Part shown: piece after piece, positions 1 through 15,214 of the stretch
Position numbering within the stretch: the first letter of the stretch is position 1
Layout of the letters: every line of letters starts with the position of its first letter
Notes under the pieces: model-generated
What the model was told of the DNA's origin: nothing
Databases searched by the model: none
The model's input: only the letters and a program-made list of their open reading frames with translations
Assembly: GCF_001640805.2 (NCBI RefSeq)
Contig: NC_066851.1
Coordinates: 7,663,712 to 7,727,711, forward strand
DNA from: Lates calcarifer
Lineage: Eukaryota > Chordata > Actinopteri > Centropomidae
Direction: 5' to 3'
Length of the DNA: 64,000 bases
Made by a program: the position numbers and the translations under genes

Positions 1-3000
1 TCTGCATCATCTTGCTATCCGGATGCTGCAACACACACACGAAGGAGGGAGAGAAAAGACCATATGGCCATTGAAACGATGGAAGGTAAAAATCATGGGG
101 GGGTAGGATCCCAAAAATGGGGCTTCCTACCTTCTACTCCTCACTAAACTATACCTGTGACTATGTAGTTAACCATATTCAAAACATGTTAAGACACTGA
201 GACTAGAATATTTAACGTCCCTGGGTCCAATACTGGACTCAATAACCTATCAATATAAAAGTGTGATTGATTTAAATCGTACTCACAAACTCATCAAACT
301 GAGAATGCGAGCTAGCTGAGGGGAGACATATCTAGTGATATAATAACTGCATGCAATACTGCTGTCATGACCATTTCTGGTTTTTATTCCCACAGATACA
401 TTATCTATTGCCATATCACAAAAAATACTTCTCAATATTTGAGTTTCCATAGTCCTATCCACCCACTACTTTACATTTCTGTGTCCCTACCCACCCACTG
501 TTTTCCAGTCTCCCCACAGTCTACACTTCAGGAGTTAAACAAATAGCCACAATACAGAGTGCATTAAAACCCAACACTGCAAGTACAGTTCCGGTGTCTT
601 CAGTGAGTCCCGTGGGATCAGTGGGCACGGAGCTCCCTTGGCTTGCTTCCGCCTCCCTACTGCTTGAGACTCAACCACCTTGAGCTTAATGTTATATCAT
701 TTATCTAAATTGCAAGAGACGAACAAGCAATAATGAGTACACAGTTACACAAAAAAGGAGTTTTATTTCAACAACTGATAGAATAATTGTGAGATACCGT
801 AATCTCAATTCTTACCATTATGTAACAGTATACTTTAAACTTAGCTTCAACAGCCCATCCCACCCCCCAAAAGAAATGGCAAGCAAAAGTAAAATATTTT
901 TCATATTTTAATAAGGAATGATGGTATCAAATATACCATTATTTAAGAAATACCTTACTTTTAGCATCTCAGGAGGATGAAAGTCATTAACGAGGGTTAT
1001 ACGCACATATTCTAAAACTTGCACTGAAGTATACTGTGGGATGGAGATCTAGCAATAATCTAATGGAGGTACAGTGTGTAAATGACATAGGTTGTTTCTC
1101 CTACTTTAATCTTTCTTCCTACCTCCAAAAGTAAGTATGTGCAATGAAAATTACCCATTACTCAGATATCTCAAATGGTTGCACATATCAGTGGGGCAGT
1201 ATAATTAGAAAAAAGTTAATTCTTGTACATAGTGAGCCTATTTGAACAAAGTAGCCTATAGTCTATGGGATGAAGAACATGCACAGTTCAGTTTTCAAAA
1301 TGAAATACATAAGTGGGGCTCAGCCTCACAGCTGTTAAGGTCAAAAACATGACCACTGCAGAACTTCCAGTTTTTAAGCAGTATTTTAATACCAAGCTGA
1401 AAAATATTGTTTTTTAAGCAGAATATCTAAAGCTGTTACACATGTGATGACACGCAACAGAGATGCTAAGTACATTCACAGGTTTTAACAGACTTGTTGC
1501 ACAGTATCACAAAATCAGCTGAAAATCTTGTTTCTTCTGAAGTTCTCGACTTACTACAGTGATGAGGAGATATACTCAGGGTGTGTTCATAACACTCTCA
1601 CACCATTGGTGTGATTAGAAGTGCAACAGCTTCTGATCAGACTTGAAACTTTCAGTCAAACAATGCTTTTTAGCTTGGTGTTTAATATTCTTAAAATTAC
1701 ACTTGAGAACGTAAATAAGGAGATATATTACTCTTAATAGGCCATGGTACACTGATAAACCCTCCCTGTTATCAGCCTATAATTCTGGGTTACATTTAAA
1801 GGGATCTGGGCAGTTTAATGATGTACTGCAAATATCTACTAAGAATATGATAATGGCATTATTCAGGTGTGTCTTTCACTGACATGATATAGGTGATCCC
1901 TGCACATAACTCACCTCAAACCACACACTGCATCATGAAGGGAGAGTTGGGCTCAGTGACTTTGGGCTCAGGAGAGAGCTAATTAGGTGTTGGTGCTATA
2001 CTTCTGATGCAAGGTATAACATCCATATTGGTTCAGGCCTTTTAAATCATAAATCACATCATCATTAGAAGACTGCTAAATAAAGGCACTTTGTCACATA
2101 ACAGCAAAACATGGTTATGTCATCATATATCAGTTTTATACCAATTGTTACTTTACCTATTCAATTTCATTTTGACTAGGATGTGCAATTAATTTGACTA
2201 TATCCCTCCTTACTGACTAAGCAATGCCCTCAAATTTGACAGTTTTGAAAAAACAAAAAGTAAACACAAATATAGATGTTACCTTTTCCTCAAGCTGGTT
2301 AAATATGAATTCTATGACGACGTCATCTTCAAACCCCAGAATCTCTGTCACTCGTTGGGTAATCCAAGGTTTGATGACTTCCAGGTTCACTTTGGTCATA
2401 TCCACCTAAGTGTAACACAAGCAACCAAAGGCACACAGTTACTGAAGACAACCAATGACTAATTGACTTGAAATTACAGGGTCTACTAAGAACTGTGTGC
2501 TTCAGTTTCATTCAGTCTCTACAGACAGTGCTAGTAAATCACTAACCTAACCAGTCAGTGTATTTATCAGAGCAACAATTTGCTGGAACAGTGACAAAAA
2601 ATACAATGAATGTAGATGATGTTATACCTTCTTGTCCAGACATTCTGCAAATTTCAGCTGCTTCAGCAGTTTCTTGTGCTTGTTGCTGAAACGGTTGTCT
2701 TGCTCCGCACTTGTACCCTAAGGAACAGTCAACAATTACATCTTAGTAAGCTTGTTTGATGTACGTTAATAATCCCTGTTACACGCTTATCAACGTCAGC
2801 TTCAAACATGTTTGACCAGCGTAACGTTACAGCACTCTTGACAAACCGGTAATGCTGAAATCGGAACCAAAACACAGAAGTTAGCAAACACTGCGCTGAT
2901 TGACATGCTGTTACATTAAGTTTAAATATTAGTTAACATAAGCTCATGTGGCCACAGTATCATGTTAAGATAAAACCGTCAAAGTGAGTGAGGTGTAACA

Positions 3001-3661
3001 TTGATACTTGTATGCTAATGTTGGTTAAGCTAACAGTTAGCCTGCTTAATCTTCAATGGAAAACTGTCAGGGTAACATTAGCCACAGTCTGGCGGGTATC
3101 TTGATCGAAAACAGCCATGACGTGAACAGAATATCAAATATCACATTGGTGTCGTTATTTACCACATCTTTAGGTCTACTGATACTTGCTAACGTGAGCG
3201 TGGCAGTGGTCGTGACTAACCCACAGAGACAGAAACAGTGCACCGCCCGGGCGCCATCTTTACCCAAAGCTAGCAAATTAGCAACAGCTAACTAGCTACG
3301 TCGGCTCGTCTATTTCCTGCAAATGTGCCTAGACATTAATGTGGAACAGAATGAGATGATATATATGATATAACATCACATATGGATACAGAGCAACAAA
3401 ACACGAATTTCTGTTAAGAGGTGGAGCTTCATTCTGGGAGCTGCCCGGTTGAAGCACGACTTCATGGTGAAACCCGAGAGTGTTATCAGTTGATAGACGA
3501 AGCCCCGACCATGGCGTTCCTAACTGTATGGCCCTCCAACTAAATACACAAGGCACATTAATGACCTAAACAGACAATTTAGCGCCATACTCTTTAGCAG
3601 CAAGTCACAAAAAAGTAAGAAATGAGTTTAAAGATCTTACGCGGAAGAATCCCGCGTCCAT
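1..3661 (-). CDS. srrm1: Serine/arginine repetitive matrix protein 1, first four coding exons (partial)
   Basis: SRRM1 (SRm160) is a nuclear splicing coactivator that joins SR proteins, binds the exon-junction complex and promotes 3'-end processing. Coding exons on the minus strand: 3641-3661 (starts MDAGFFR), 2628-2717, 2283-2405 and 1-25, where the window ends. All junctions are GT-AG and all lie in phase 0. The visible 86 residues carry the start of the PWI nucleic-acid-binding domain: KVNLEVIKPWITQRV gives the Pro-Trp-Ile signature, followed by EILGFEDDVVIEFIFNQLEE. The last 25 bases encode HPDSKMMQ, matching the next SRRM1 exon. The start is certain because the first exon is only seven codons and matches the family N-terminus. 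The RS-rich remainder lies beyond the left edge. Identification is by family similarity recalled from knowledge, and is strong. Confidence 0.95.
26..2282 (-). other. srrm1 intron 3
   Basis: This 2.26 kb intron lies between the PWI exon at 2283-2405 and the exon fragment at 1-25. It is AT-rich, with no open frame resembling a known protein and no tandem repeat longer than a few units. I see nothing else I can support in it. Confidence 0.8.
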
Positions 3662-4997
3662 TATCGGAGAAAATTGATAATAACAGGCGCCGATGAAAAA
3701 GACGTGTGTGTGGCGAGCCGGATGAAGGATGCGCCTCTGCAGGAAGTTACAAACATTACATCTACCGTAATGACGGTAGAGAGGAAGAGGAGACATGCCT
3801 ACCTGTTAGTGGATAAAATACAGTAAAACAGCTTTGCATTCAAATGTGTGCATTAGTTAAAATGCAGCTGTCACAACAATTAAATGTACTGTTTAAGAGT
3901 TAAGTCCCTCATTATGCAGAATGGCCTCTGACTGTTACAGAATCACATATCTTGTTATAGGTTCATAGTTATTGATGCTACATAGTTGAATCTATAACAG
4001 TGTTTTAGTTGGTGATCGTGTATTTTGTGTAACTGATCAGAATTCGCAAAGTAGCTTGTATTTATTGTAGTGATACAATTGTTTGCACCTGCTTACCACC
4101 ATATTCAGTACTATTGTACATTCTACACGTACAATACATGAAGCTCTCCAATATATCAATGTGCAATAATCACACCTGTTAGTATTTTTATTATTCAAGG
4201 TCTGATTCAAAGTACACAGCATTTTTATACATTGTCTTCCAAAAGAATCTACAGTAAATAAGGCCTCATTTGTAACTGGTATTCATTCATAACCAAAATC
4301 ACCATAACCAAAAAAGTAAAATAAAGGCTTTCTGTTAGATGCCACAGCAAGGGTAGTGGGGTTGTATATGGTGTGTGATTTTCACTTGGTAGACTATATG
4401 ACAAAATACTGCCTTATAAAACAGCCAGAATACATGATGTGTAATTACAGTCCAGAGTTAACTGAGCAAGCCATTCCTGATGATCCTAGAATCAAAGTGT
4501 TCAACAGATTTGTTACTTGAAATGTGCAACTGGTCCATATTGTATTAAGACATTTTAATAGACATTGTTACAGACTGTTGTGTCCATGCATGCAATTAAC
4601 ATGACGTTCGGAAATCTCTAAAGCTTAAGAAATAAATAGTTTCCTGTTGCATCTGAGGCAACATACCATGTGTGAAGTGATGCTTATACCATGATGACAA
4701 TTAAAAACAACAAAGATGGAGCGAAGGTTTGACAGTATATTATTCCCTGAAAAAGACTGAAATGCATGTGATTGTGTGCATGTGTATGACATCTCACTGT
4801 CCACTGTATATTGAGTGGCTCTGACTGAGAATTCTCACTTTACAGTAATGTACTGTACTGTAATGTTCCACAGTAACACAGGATAATGGCTAACAACTTC
4901 TGAAAGTGAAGTGAAAGGATAGTGTATTGTTGGTAAAATGCAGGCTGAAGAAAAGTCAGGGGTGGGGCACTGGTCACTCTTTGCAGAGCAGGTTTTG
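3662..4997. other. srrm1 5' flank and tdh 3' flank
   Basis: The bases next to 3661 should hold the srrm1 5' UTR and promoter, reading leftward. The stretch just below 4998 should hold the tdh 3' UTR, also reading leftward. Minus-strand AATAAA hexamers (TTTATT on the plus strand) occur near 4057 and 4190 and could end a long tdh 3' UTR, but nothing decides between them. Short open frames here show no recognisable domain. Confidence 0.5.
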
Positions 4998-7547
<2,550 letters not shown>

Positions 7548-8434
7548 GTCCAGTAGCAGTTCTTCAGAAAAGTTAAAATGAGTTTAATCAGACCATACTG
7601 ACTACACAAAACTTCCACATCCTGGTAATGGTAACTGGGGCACATACAAGCTGTAAATTTAATCATTAATAGAATGAAAAAAATTACATTACCTGTGTTC
7701 TGATGAAATCAGAAATCCCAGACAGATGACTTTTGATACAAGACCACTTAGTAGATCCAAAACTATTCCTCTAAAGTAAATTACAAAGGCATTTAAGAGG
7801 CATTTAAGTGTTATAATGAAAAGATTACCATCCGATTGGTCACCATTTCAGATCACCCAGTAGCCACTGGATAAATAAGCAGGTATAGAAAGTCATGCTG
7901 GGCTATGTGGTTCTTGTCCACTTTGTCAGCCAGGGCTTGTGGCACTTGACTGAACGGGACTACAGTCTCCAGCTTGCACAGCTCCGTGTGCACAAACATG
8001 CTGACTTGCTGTGCACAGGGATTTGTATTGTGAAGAGTGTTTAGCTGAGCTTAACAGGACTGGGAGGTGTGTCCGTTGTACAGCCTTCTTCTATTGATAA
8101 TATTTATGAGTGAATATATGTCAGGAAATAATTGCCCAATCGAAATAATGCAAAACACGGGCTATAATTATAGAAAATAAATGTAACACTCCTTAAGCAG
8201 CTTTAAAGCAGTAAAATATGATGTTAAATTATAAAGGCTAAAAAGACAACAACAATTAAGTTTTTTCTAATGCAACTTTTATGAAAGAATAAAAAAAATA
8301 CATTAAAACACACAGTTAAGAACTGAAATACTTTCACAGTCAGAGACATTGCACTTTGTAACATTCCTCTTTATAACATGTTCAACATGTTCAGATGCAC
8401 CATCTTTACATAATCATACATATTGGAAGGGTTA
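7548..8434. other. tdh 5' flank and mtmr9-like 3' flank
   Basis: This should contain the tdh 5' UTR and promoter (near 7548 and above) and the mtmr9-like 3' UTR (just below 8435). A 48-codon open frame on the minus strand (7853-7999) has no recognised family. It could be chance, or part of an untranslated tdh exon. No clear TATA box or polyadenylation hexamer could be assigned. Confidence 0.45.
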
Positions 8435-9908
8435 TCAGCTGAGTGCCATCTTCCCCCACTCAATGACCATGTTTCTTATTTCCTCCTGAGCCTCCTCCAG
8501 ATGACGAGCCTGCGGGGTCCACCTCAGAAAAAAGCCTAAGGATCAGACACAGGCTTGAGTCAGCAACAAGACACTTGAAAATCAGCAACACATAAGCATA
8601 CAACAGGCACTGATGTCAATCAAAGCTCACCTCTCCAGAGCTGCAGGGACTGAGGGTGGACTGAAGGCCAGATTGCCAGCTCAGTGCGCTCATACAGGGG
8701 GTTAGAGTAATACTCCCTCTCCTTAGGCCTCAGCAGGGCCTGGAACAAACAGTGAGTCTTCTCTTTCACTCCCAGAGAACACCTGAGATAAGGAGAAAGA
8801 CAGAATGTGTTAACACCATGCATGTGAGAATAAAGGTTAGTATGACACAGAAAGTTTTCCCGAGAAGTACCACTGACCTTTCCTGATCGTTGTTGCCAAG
8901 GAAGGTGCCATAGTCGGAGGCGTAGGCCTCAGTCGCCAGCCTCAGGAGCAGCGCCTCAGAGAATCCCAGTGCCAGAGGGAACTGACGCCACAGCTGCCAC
9001 ACACAGTCCAGCAGCAGCAGGAAGACCGGGGACTCCTGCTGGAGACGAGCGTGGGAGTAGGCCGAGTGAGCACATCGCTGCTGGAACGGGTGTCCCGCCT
9101 GAGAGAGGAACCACAGTATATGAACAAACATACAAACACACTGAGCTCTGTAGTTTCACATGTCATTTTGTTACTTATTAACGTTCAGTGTATTTCAATT
9201 CTGAGCATTTAATTTATGACTTTTTTATAACTCTCTTTAAGCAGTTAATACAACAGTCTTGGCCTCTGGACTAACTCCATTACTTTCTCAAGTTTATGCT
9301 CAAATATTACTAATGCATGATTTTGTTTTTGTTACCTTATTAATCTATTTGTACACTTTGGTCAGTTTCAACACATAAACAGCTTCCTCTCTCAATATGA
9401 GTGTATCTCCTGTTTTGAGTCTCTACTTAACATGGACCAATAAAAAAATATTTGTTAGTGGGTTATTTGAAAAAAGAAGAATTCTGTGTCATGTTGACTA
9501 GATGAAGCCAAACAGAATGATATTTTTTAGCCACGAAAGCCTAAAAAGTCTGTATCAGCAGACTGACTGGAACTAAAAACTAAGAGTGTGTTATAGAGGA
9601 TAAGAGCCTAGTTACAATGGTAATATTGGATAAACAAGTGAACTGCATCAGAGCTAAGTTTTTGTTCTTTATCTGTCCATAAACCTGCCTATTTGTGGAT
9701 TCTATTTCTTGACTCACTCCCCACACATTTTGTGGAATACTGCATACAGTTAGATTTATTGAAAAAAAGAAAAAACAGGTTTGAGTTCACAGTACATTGG
9801 AAACACTGAGAGTGACCATGGGAGAATGATTAGGAGAAGTAGGTTTTGACCACAACATGCAAAAACTGAATATGATTTTTTTTTTCTTAAAACATTTCCT
9901 GTTGGGGT

Positions 9909-9941
<33 letters not shown>

Positions 9942-11861
9942 GTGGGGGGGGAGTGGGGGAGTGGACTGTGGAGCAACATCCTTTTCTCACCACATGTTCT
10001 GTTGACATGGGTCCCTGTGTTTTCCATTGTAATGTTGCACCTTCACTTCAAAGAGCCCTATGCATTACTGCTCTATCTTTGACCTTTTAAGAGAATATTA
10101 ACTGTAACTAAGACTACATACTCATTTGATTTTACATCTGAAAAATGCAAAGTTGGAAAGATAATTTTTCCAGCTCTAAGTCAAAGGACAATGATTAAAG
10201 CATTTAACAAGAAGCCCCAGCTGGAAGTACACCCTTGTATTAACTCTTTGGATTTTACATTGTCTCAGCTTTTTGAATCAGCAAGATGATTTTAGAACCT
10301 GAAAGATATAGTGCACGTATAAGATAAAACTAAAGAAAGATTCACACATTACGTAACTGTCCCATAGTGTGTCCAACACTGTGGACAGACTCCAAGAGGT
10401 CTTTCCAAAAAGAACACTTTAGCATCTTTGCATACACACCTGTACCCACTCCCTCTCCAGCAGAGCCAGGAAACCCTCCAGTGTGCGGCAGCATGGGTCC
10501 ATGATGAGCTGAGCCAGAGTGCTGATGAGCAAAGTGGAATCTGTCCCTTCCGAACCATGAACCAGAACCGAATGACCGTCCCTGGACAAAACCAACAGAC
10601 GCACCACAGTCTTGTTACATTTATCTGTGTTGTGTATAGATATTTTATTATTATTTTATTCACACGTTATCATTTGTGGATTGTAAAGTTATATCTCAGT
10701 GAGAAAAAGGCTTGACAGAGAGACATATTTGCATACAGCTCTGCATACAGTTTGCAGTTTAACAAACATGAGATAAGTGCACACCAATTGTAATCTCACC
10801 ATACACACTGAGGTGTAAAATCCTACCTCTCCACACACTCTACCAGCAGGCCAGCAGTTGACAGAGCGGTTTGGACATGAGACAGCCACTTTGAGTTCTC
10901 AAGCTTACTGAGCCAACGGTCCATATTATGGGACTCATCACCACAGGCCTCCACCAGCTTAATTAGACTCTCCTGGAGTGCTTTACTCCTGTTTACACAC
11001 ACATGAAGAAAATGGGAAAATGGGAAGGGACAGATCAGCATCATAAAAAAGTGCATCTTTCTCTACTACTTGTGTTTCTCATACACACACCTCTCCATCT
11101 GTCTGTGCAGTCTCTTCCAGCGTTTGTAGCACGATTTGGACTCAAACCCTCCGCCTGTCATCCGGGCCTGCTGGGCCTGCTGACTGGAGCGGGTGTCAAT
11201 AATGTAACCTTTGTCTGAGCCATCAATCACAGCCTGGAGGAGGAGTTCATCTTCACTGCAGCGCTTCCTATTGGCTCCTGTCAGTGGCTGACTACTGCGC
11301 ATGATTACCTGAAAAGTTACCATTGTTTAGTTGTATGTGTAAACTGTAAGCTACAGGAGAAGCATACAAGCATCTCACCATGCCATTCTTCCTGTGGTAG
11401 TAACAGAGCACGGGGAAGCGTCCTCCCTGTCTGAATTTGGCCACTTTTAGCAGCATGTCATCATTTATATCCTTAGGCACGATAACAACTGGGGGATACG
11501 TGGGACACACTGAGTATTCTCTGTTCACACTGCTCAACCTCCACCTTTCATGCTGCAAAAAAAAAGGAAAGAGAAGGTGATGAACACTAGTCACAGTGAC
11601 AAATAACTAATGAATATTTGAGAAAAAGCAGTCATCAGTCCTATTTGGAAATTTTCATTCTCATGATATTAATGTCACAGGGAACAGCTCTAAGGACAGT
11701 GAGTCAGTCTTTCTTTGCATATGCTACCTGCTGACTTGATCACCCTTTAAAACCGGGGGGGGGCAAACATTAAAATATTTTTAGCAATGACAAAACTACA
11801 ACATGGGATGCTATCCTGTAATGCTACCTCATGTGTAAAGTTAATACAGTTTCCATTTAAA

Positions 11862-11917
<56 letters not shown>

Positions 11918-13582
11918 CAAAATATTTAAAACACTTGTGAAATACACTTACTTGCTTTCTTGCAAAGAATTAAATAAAAAGATTGATACTACTTTTGTGT
12001 CTGACGAGTATATATGAAGCAGTGGTGTCTTTGCTGAGTCTAATGGTGACTCTGAGAAATAGTCTAGTATATAAACAGCTATGTGTTTTTTGTACACACT
12101 AAACAAACAAGATATAACGTGCTATGGTGGTAGGCAGATTTCGTTACCTTTGGATAGAGCATATCTGAATATTAAATATGAAGCTATAGCCTGCAGCCAC
12201 TTAGCTTAGCTTCGCACGAAACAAGGGAGAAACAACTAGCCTGGCTCTGTCCAAAGGCAACAAAAAACACCTCTCAGCACCTGTAAAGCTCACAAATTAA
12301 CTTGGGATTATGTGCTGGTTAGTCTCGGTTGGGTTAGGGCAACCTCAGTGATGGTGAATCTCTGATATAACCATTGTAAAATGTCAATGTGTCATTTTAA
12401 ACTTCAGAATTAATATCGAACAAACAAGTGAGCTTTAGATAGGTTAATACTTCTTTACCTTCATACAGAGCCAATCTAAGTGCTAAGCCTAGCAAACCAT
12501 ATCCTGGCTGTAGCTTTTAATGGACCGACCTGAGAGTGGTACTGATCTGCTCATCTAAGTCTTGGCAGGAGAATGAATCACTGTATATCTCCCAAATGCC
12601 ATACTATTCATTTAAAAGTCTTTGACAAATCTTAACTACATAATATATTTTCTTTAGGAACAATTAAGTGCTTTACAGTTTACAATTTGAATTTGCCAAC
12701 TACATGGAATTGCTCAACTCCAGTGGAAGCAGCAAGAAGGACAGCCACTAGTTCAGCTGATGAAAAGTACAGATATCTCATATATTCTAGGAACATTGTG
12801 CCGATAAAACACATTTAACAATGCTGCCCTCAGGGTCCACCCCTCACCATAGTAACATGCTATTCCCAGAGGAAGATGTCTGTCTATTAAGCATGAATTC
12901 AAGCTGTGTGCAGCACATTCTAAAGTTAAGGGAAAACAAATGAAAGCTAAGCAATGGGGATATCCTGAATCTTGACCCCTCTGTTCACGTTTCCCCAGCT
13001 GGTATTTTCCTGTCATGTGGGTATTGGATCATTGTTGGAAAAGGTTGCCTGTGAGACCTTTGTGTGTACATGCATTGTACATTTCTACAAAGCAGCAAAA
13101 ACTTTTTAAATGTACATAGTTTTATATGTTGCTTACGAGTTCCTTCATTTGACTGTAGTGCTTTTCAGGGGATGAAAGACCCCACTGGTCCTGAAGGCTG
13201 AGATCAGAGGGCCTGTAAAAGAAAGGATACATCCCCGACACACAGTCCAGGCAGGACAGGGTCTACAGAAAGTGACAGAGGGATTGTTGTAAAACTTTGC
13301 AATAGATTGTGATCAGATTTAAAGCAGAGATTAGGGCAAACAGGAAATAGTAAGGGATGTATTAAAAGAATGTACAATCCCATCATAAGGCAGAAAACTA
13401 AATACCAATTTCCTTATCCTATTGTACAATGATGTCTCAGGGGTCAGTAGGATTATTTGATTATTTATTATACCTCAATAGAGTGTGCAATGTTGAGACA
13501 CTGCTCCATGCCTGGGATGTCAAGCTGGAGCACACGCAGATCTTTACACTTGATGGTTATTGTCCCTGAGGAGCCAAATATC

Positions 13583-13621
<39 letters not shown>

Positions 13622-14672
13622 ACTATAAAAAACAAAACAATGGAAACAAACCCCTTATGTCCACTTCCCCCCTCAGACCCTCTATGAGTCAAGCAGTGCA
13701 GAAAGTTTGACCAGCAGCAGAAATGGAAAGCAAACCTAGTCAGCTGGGCTGTGTGTGCGGGAAGGGCGGGGCTCAGGGGGGGGGGGGGGTTCATCAAATG
13801 AGTGTGTGACCCCTTTTCTGTTACTGACTAAAATTATATCAAATGGTGTCAAGCTTTTCAGCAGGCTTAATAGCAATAGACCGTTAATGGCAAGCAACCC
13901 ACGACACGAGCGTGTGGAGGCTGACAGGAGAGTTGCTGTAATCTTGTTAGCAAATTTCCTTCTTCAGTGCTGTGGGCAGGAAAATGAGCAGCACAGAGCA
14001 GACACACTGCAACACAAATGTTGTCCAACCTTTCACCACGGCCTGAGTTAGAGAAGAGGCTGGAATAGCCCAAAAGGTTTTCCACACTGGTTAAAAAGAT
14101 TTGAGGAATAATGTAGTTAGACATGAATTAGACATTGGATCATTCACTGGCACCGTACAGGCAACTTGGTGGTGGTTAGTTATTGGTGATTAGTCTGATT
14201 ATTTGTTTGACCATGCACAAATTTGTCACCATCTTTAGAATACATTAGTGCTTAAAAATACCCACAAATCACTCATAAGACACATTAAACACAACACTAA
14301 GGCTGTTAATGGAATTCTGTTGGATCAAATGTCATGTTTTGTTTCATTTTTTGCAAATAGGAAACAAATGGAGCCAAATGACTTAGTTCTATTGTTTTAT
14401 ATCCTAATTTAACAGATTAAGCAACCTGAGAGGCAACTTGATAAAACATATACATTGTCCACTCATTTCTCTGTCTTCCTCCCTCACCTTTTCTCAATGG
14501 CATCGATGTTCCTGAGGAGCAGTAAAACCTGCCGAGAGCTTCCCTCCTCCCTGACCGAGAAGAGCAGGTGGTGGCCGGTGATGCACAGGGTGCCTCTGCT
14601 CGGCGGGTGTAGGGGCTGCCGGAGCACAACATCCTCCACATTGGCTGTCTTGATGTGCTCAGAAAACTCCAT
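8435..14672 (-). CDS. mtmr9l: Myotubularin-related protein 9-like (inactive phosphatase)
   Basis: MTMR9-type proteins are catalytically dead 3-phosphoinositide phosphatase homologues that bind and activate MTMR6/7/8. Exons (minus): 14488-14672, 13474-13582, 13137-13262, 11379-11552, 11091-11308, 10827-10988, 10440-10581, 8878-9098, 8631-8782, 8435-8535. They sum to 1590 bases (529 residues) with no frame break. The N-terminal PH-GRAM domain begins MEFSEHIKT. The phosphatase-like core follows with RFPVLCYYHRKNGM, GYIIDTRS and NMDRWLSKLE. The P-loop position (residues 333-341) reads HGSEGTDST, so the catalytic Cys and Arg of CX5R are Gly and Ser. After FLRWTP only about 26 residues remain, so the C-terminal coiled coil of human MTMR9 (549 residues) is largely missing. 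Position next to fam167b-lck-hdac1 makes it the counterpart of human pseudogene MTMR9LP; mtmr9 itself is the alternative name. Confidence 0.9.
9911..9939. repeat. (GT)n microsatellite
   Basis: About 15 uninterrupted GT units are followed by a G-rich run, inside the mtmr9-like intron between exons 10440-10581 and 8878-9098. Confidence 0.95.
11861..11913. repeat. (TA)n microsatellite
   Basis: About 26 TA units with one phase slip near 11885, in the large mtmr9-like intron 11553-13136. Confidence 0.95.
12165..12610. mobile_element. Dispersed teleost repeat with inverted internal arms
   Basis: The left part carries GCCACTTAGCTTAGCTTCGC and CTAGCCTGGCTCTGTCC. The right part carries the inverted counterpart (TAAGTGCTAAGCCTAGCAA, then GGCTGTAGCTTTTAATGGA). 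The phrases match a very common non-coding teleost repeat built around TTAGCTTAGCAT arms. Related copies lie at 32930-33190 and 53985-54405. It has no coding capacity, so it is a non-autonomous element. Family name and exact ends are not certain. The host is mtmr9-like intron 3. Confidence 0.7.
13585..13622. repeat. (AC)n microsatellite at a splice acceptor
   Basis: About 19 AC units on the plus strand read as TG repeats in the mtmr9-like transcript. They end at the GTAG that forms the 3' splice site of exon 13474-13582, so the repeat takes the place of the usual polypyrimidine tract. Confidence 0.95.
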
Positions 14673-15214
14673 CGGCTCCCCCCTTTCAAAAAGCCAACAA
14701 AACCCCTCCGCCGCTGAACTTTTCACTGCAGAATTAGCCCGGCCCTCAACTCCAAATCACTTCCTCGCCTCTCTTGTAAGAAAATGAAAGCATTAAGTCT
14801 CCTCCTCTGACTGTGCGCCGCTGGCTGGGTAGCGCTGCAGCTGAGTTCAGTTTGTTTGCCGATAAGGAGGCTATAAATAGATTCATATTTTTCCGCGCAT
14901 TCTACTAATGTGGAGCTACACCTTTTTTCAAACACAGGTGGTTGCGCGCGAGACTGATCTGGAAATGGAAAATGTTTTTTGCTTGAGTTGACTAAAAACG
15001 GAAGTGCACATTTCCTGAGAGACAGCAACACTGACATGTGTCACATATTTCTGGTAAAAGTTTTGTACATTGTGGGGGAGAGAGAGAGAGGGAGGGAGAG
15101 AGGCAGCAGCGATGTGCTTGTTACATCATGAATGACCGCCAGATGGCAGCATACGCAAAGATAGAAAGCTGGTCTAAATCACGACGGATCTGACTGACTG
15201 TTATTGGCTTTGAG
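14673..15214 (-). other. mtmr9-like 5' flank
   Basis: This 0.5 kb should hold the mtmr9-like 5' UTR and promoter, reading leftward. It includes a GA-rich tract at about 15073-15102. No TATA box stands out and no further gene is seen. Confidence 0.5.

Noticed and set aside
7853..7999. 48-codon minus-strand open frame between mtmr9-like and tdh
   Set aside because: Its sequence faintly recalls an oxidoreductase C-terminus, but I could not place it in a family or splice it to tdh.
8435..14672. mtmr9-like as a pseudogene
   Set aside because: All ten exons keep frame and splice sites; the missing catalytic Cys/Arg is normal for the MTMR9 family.
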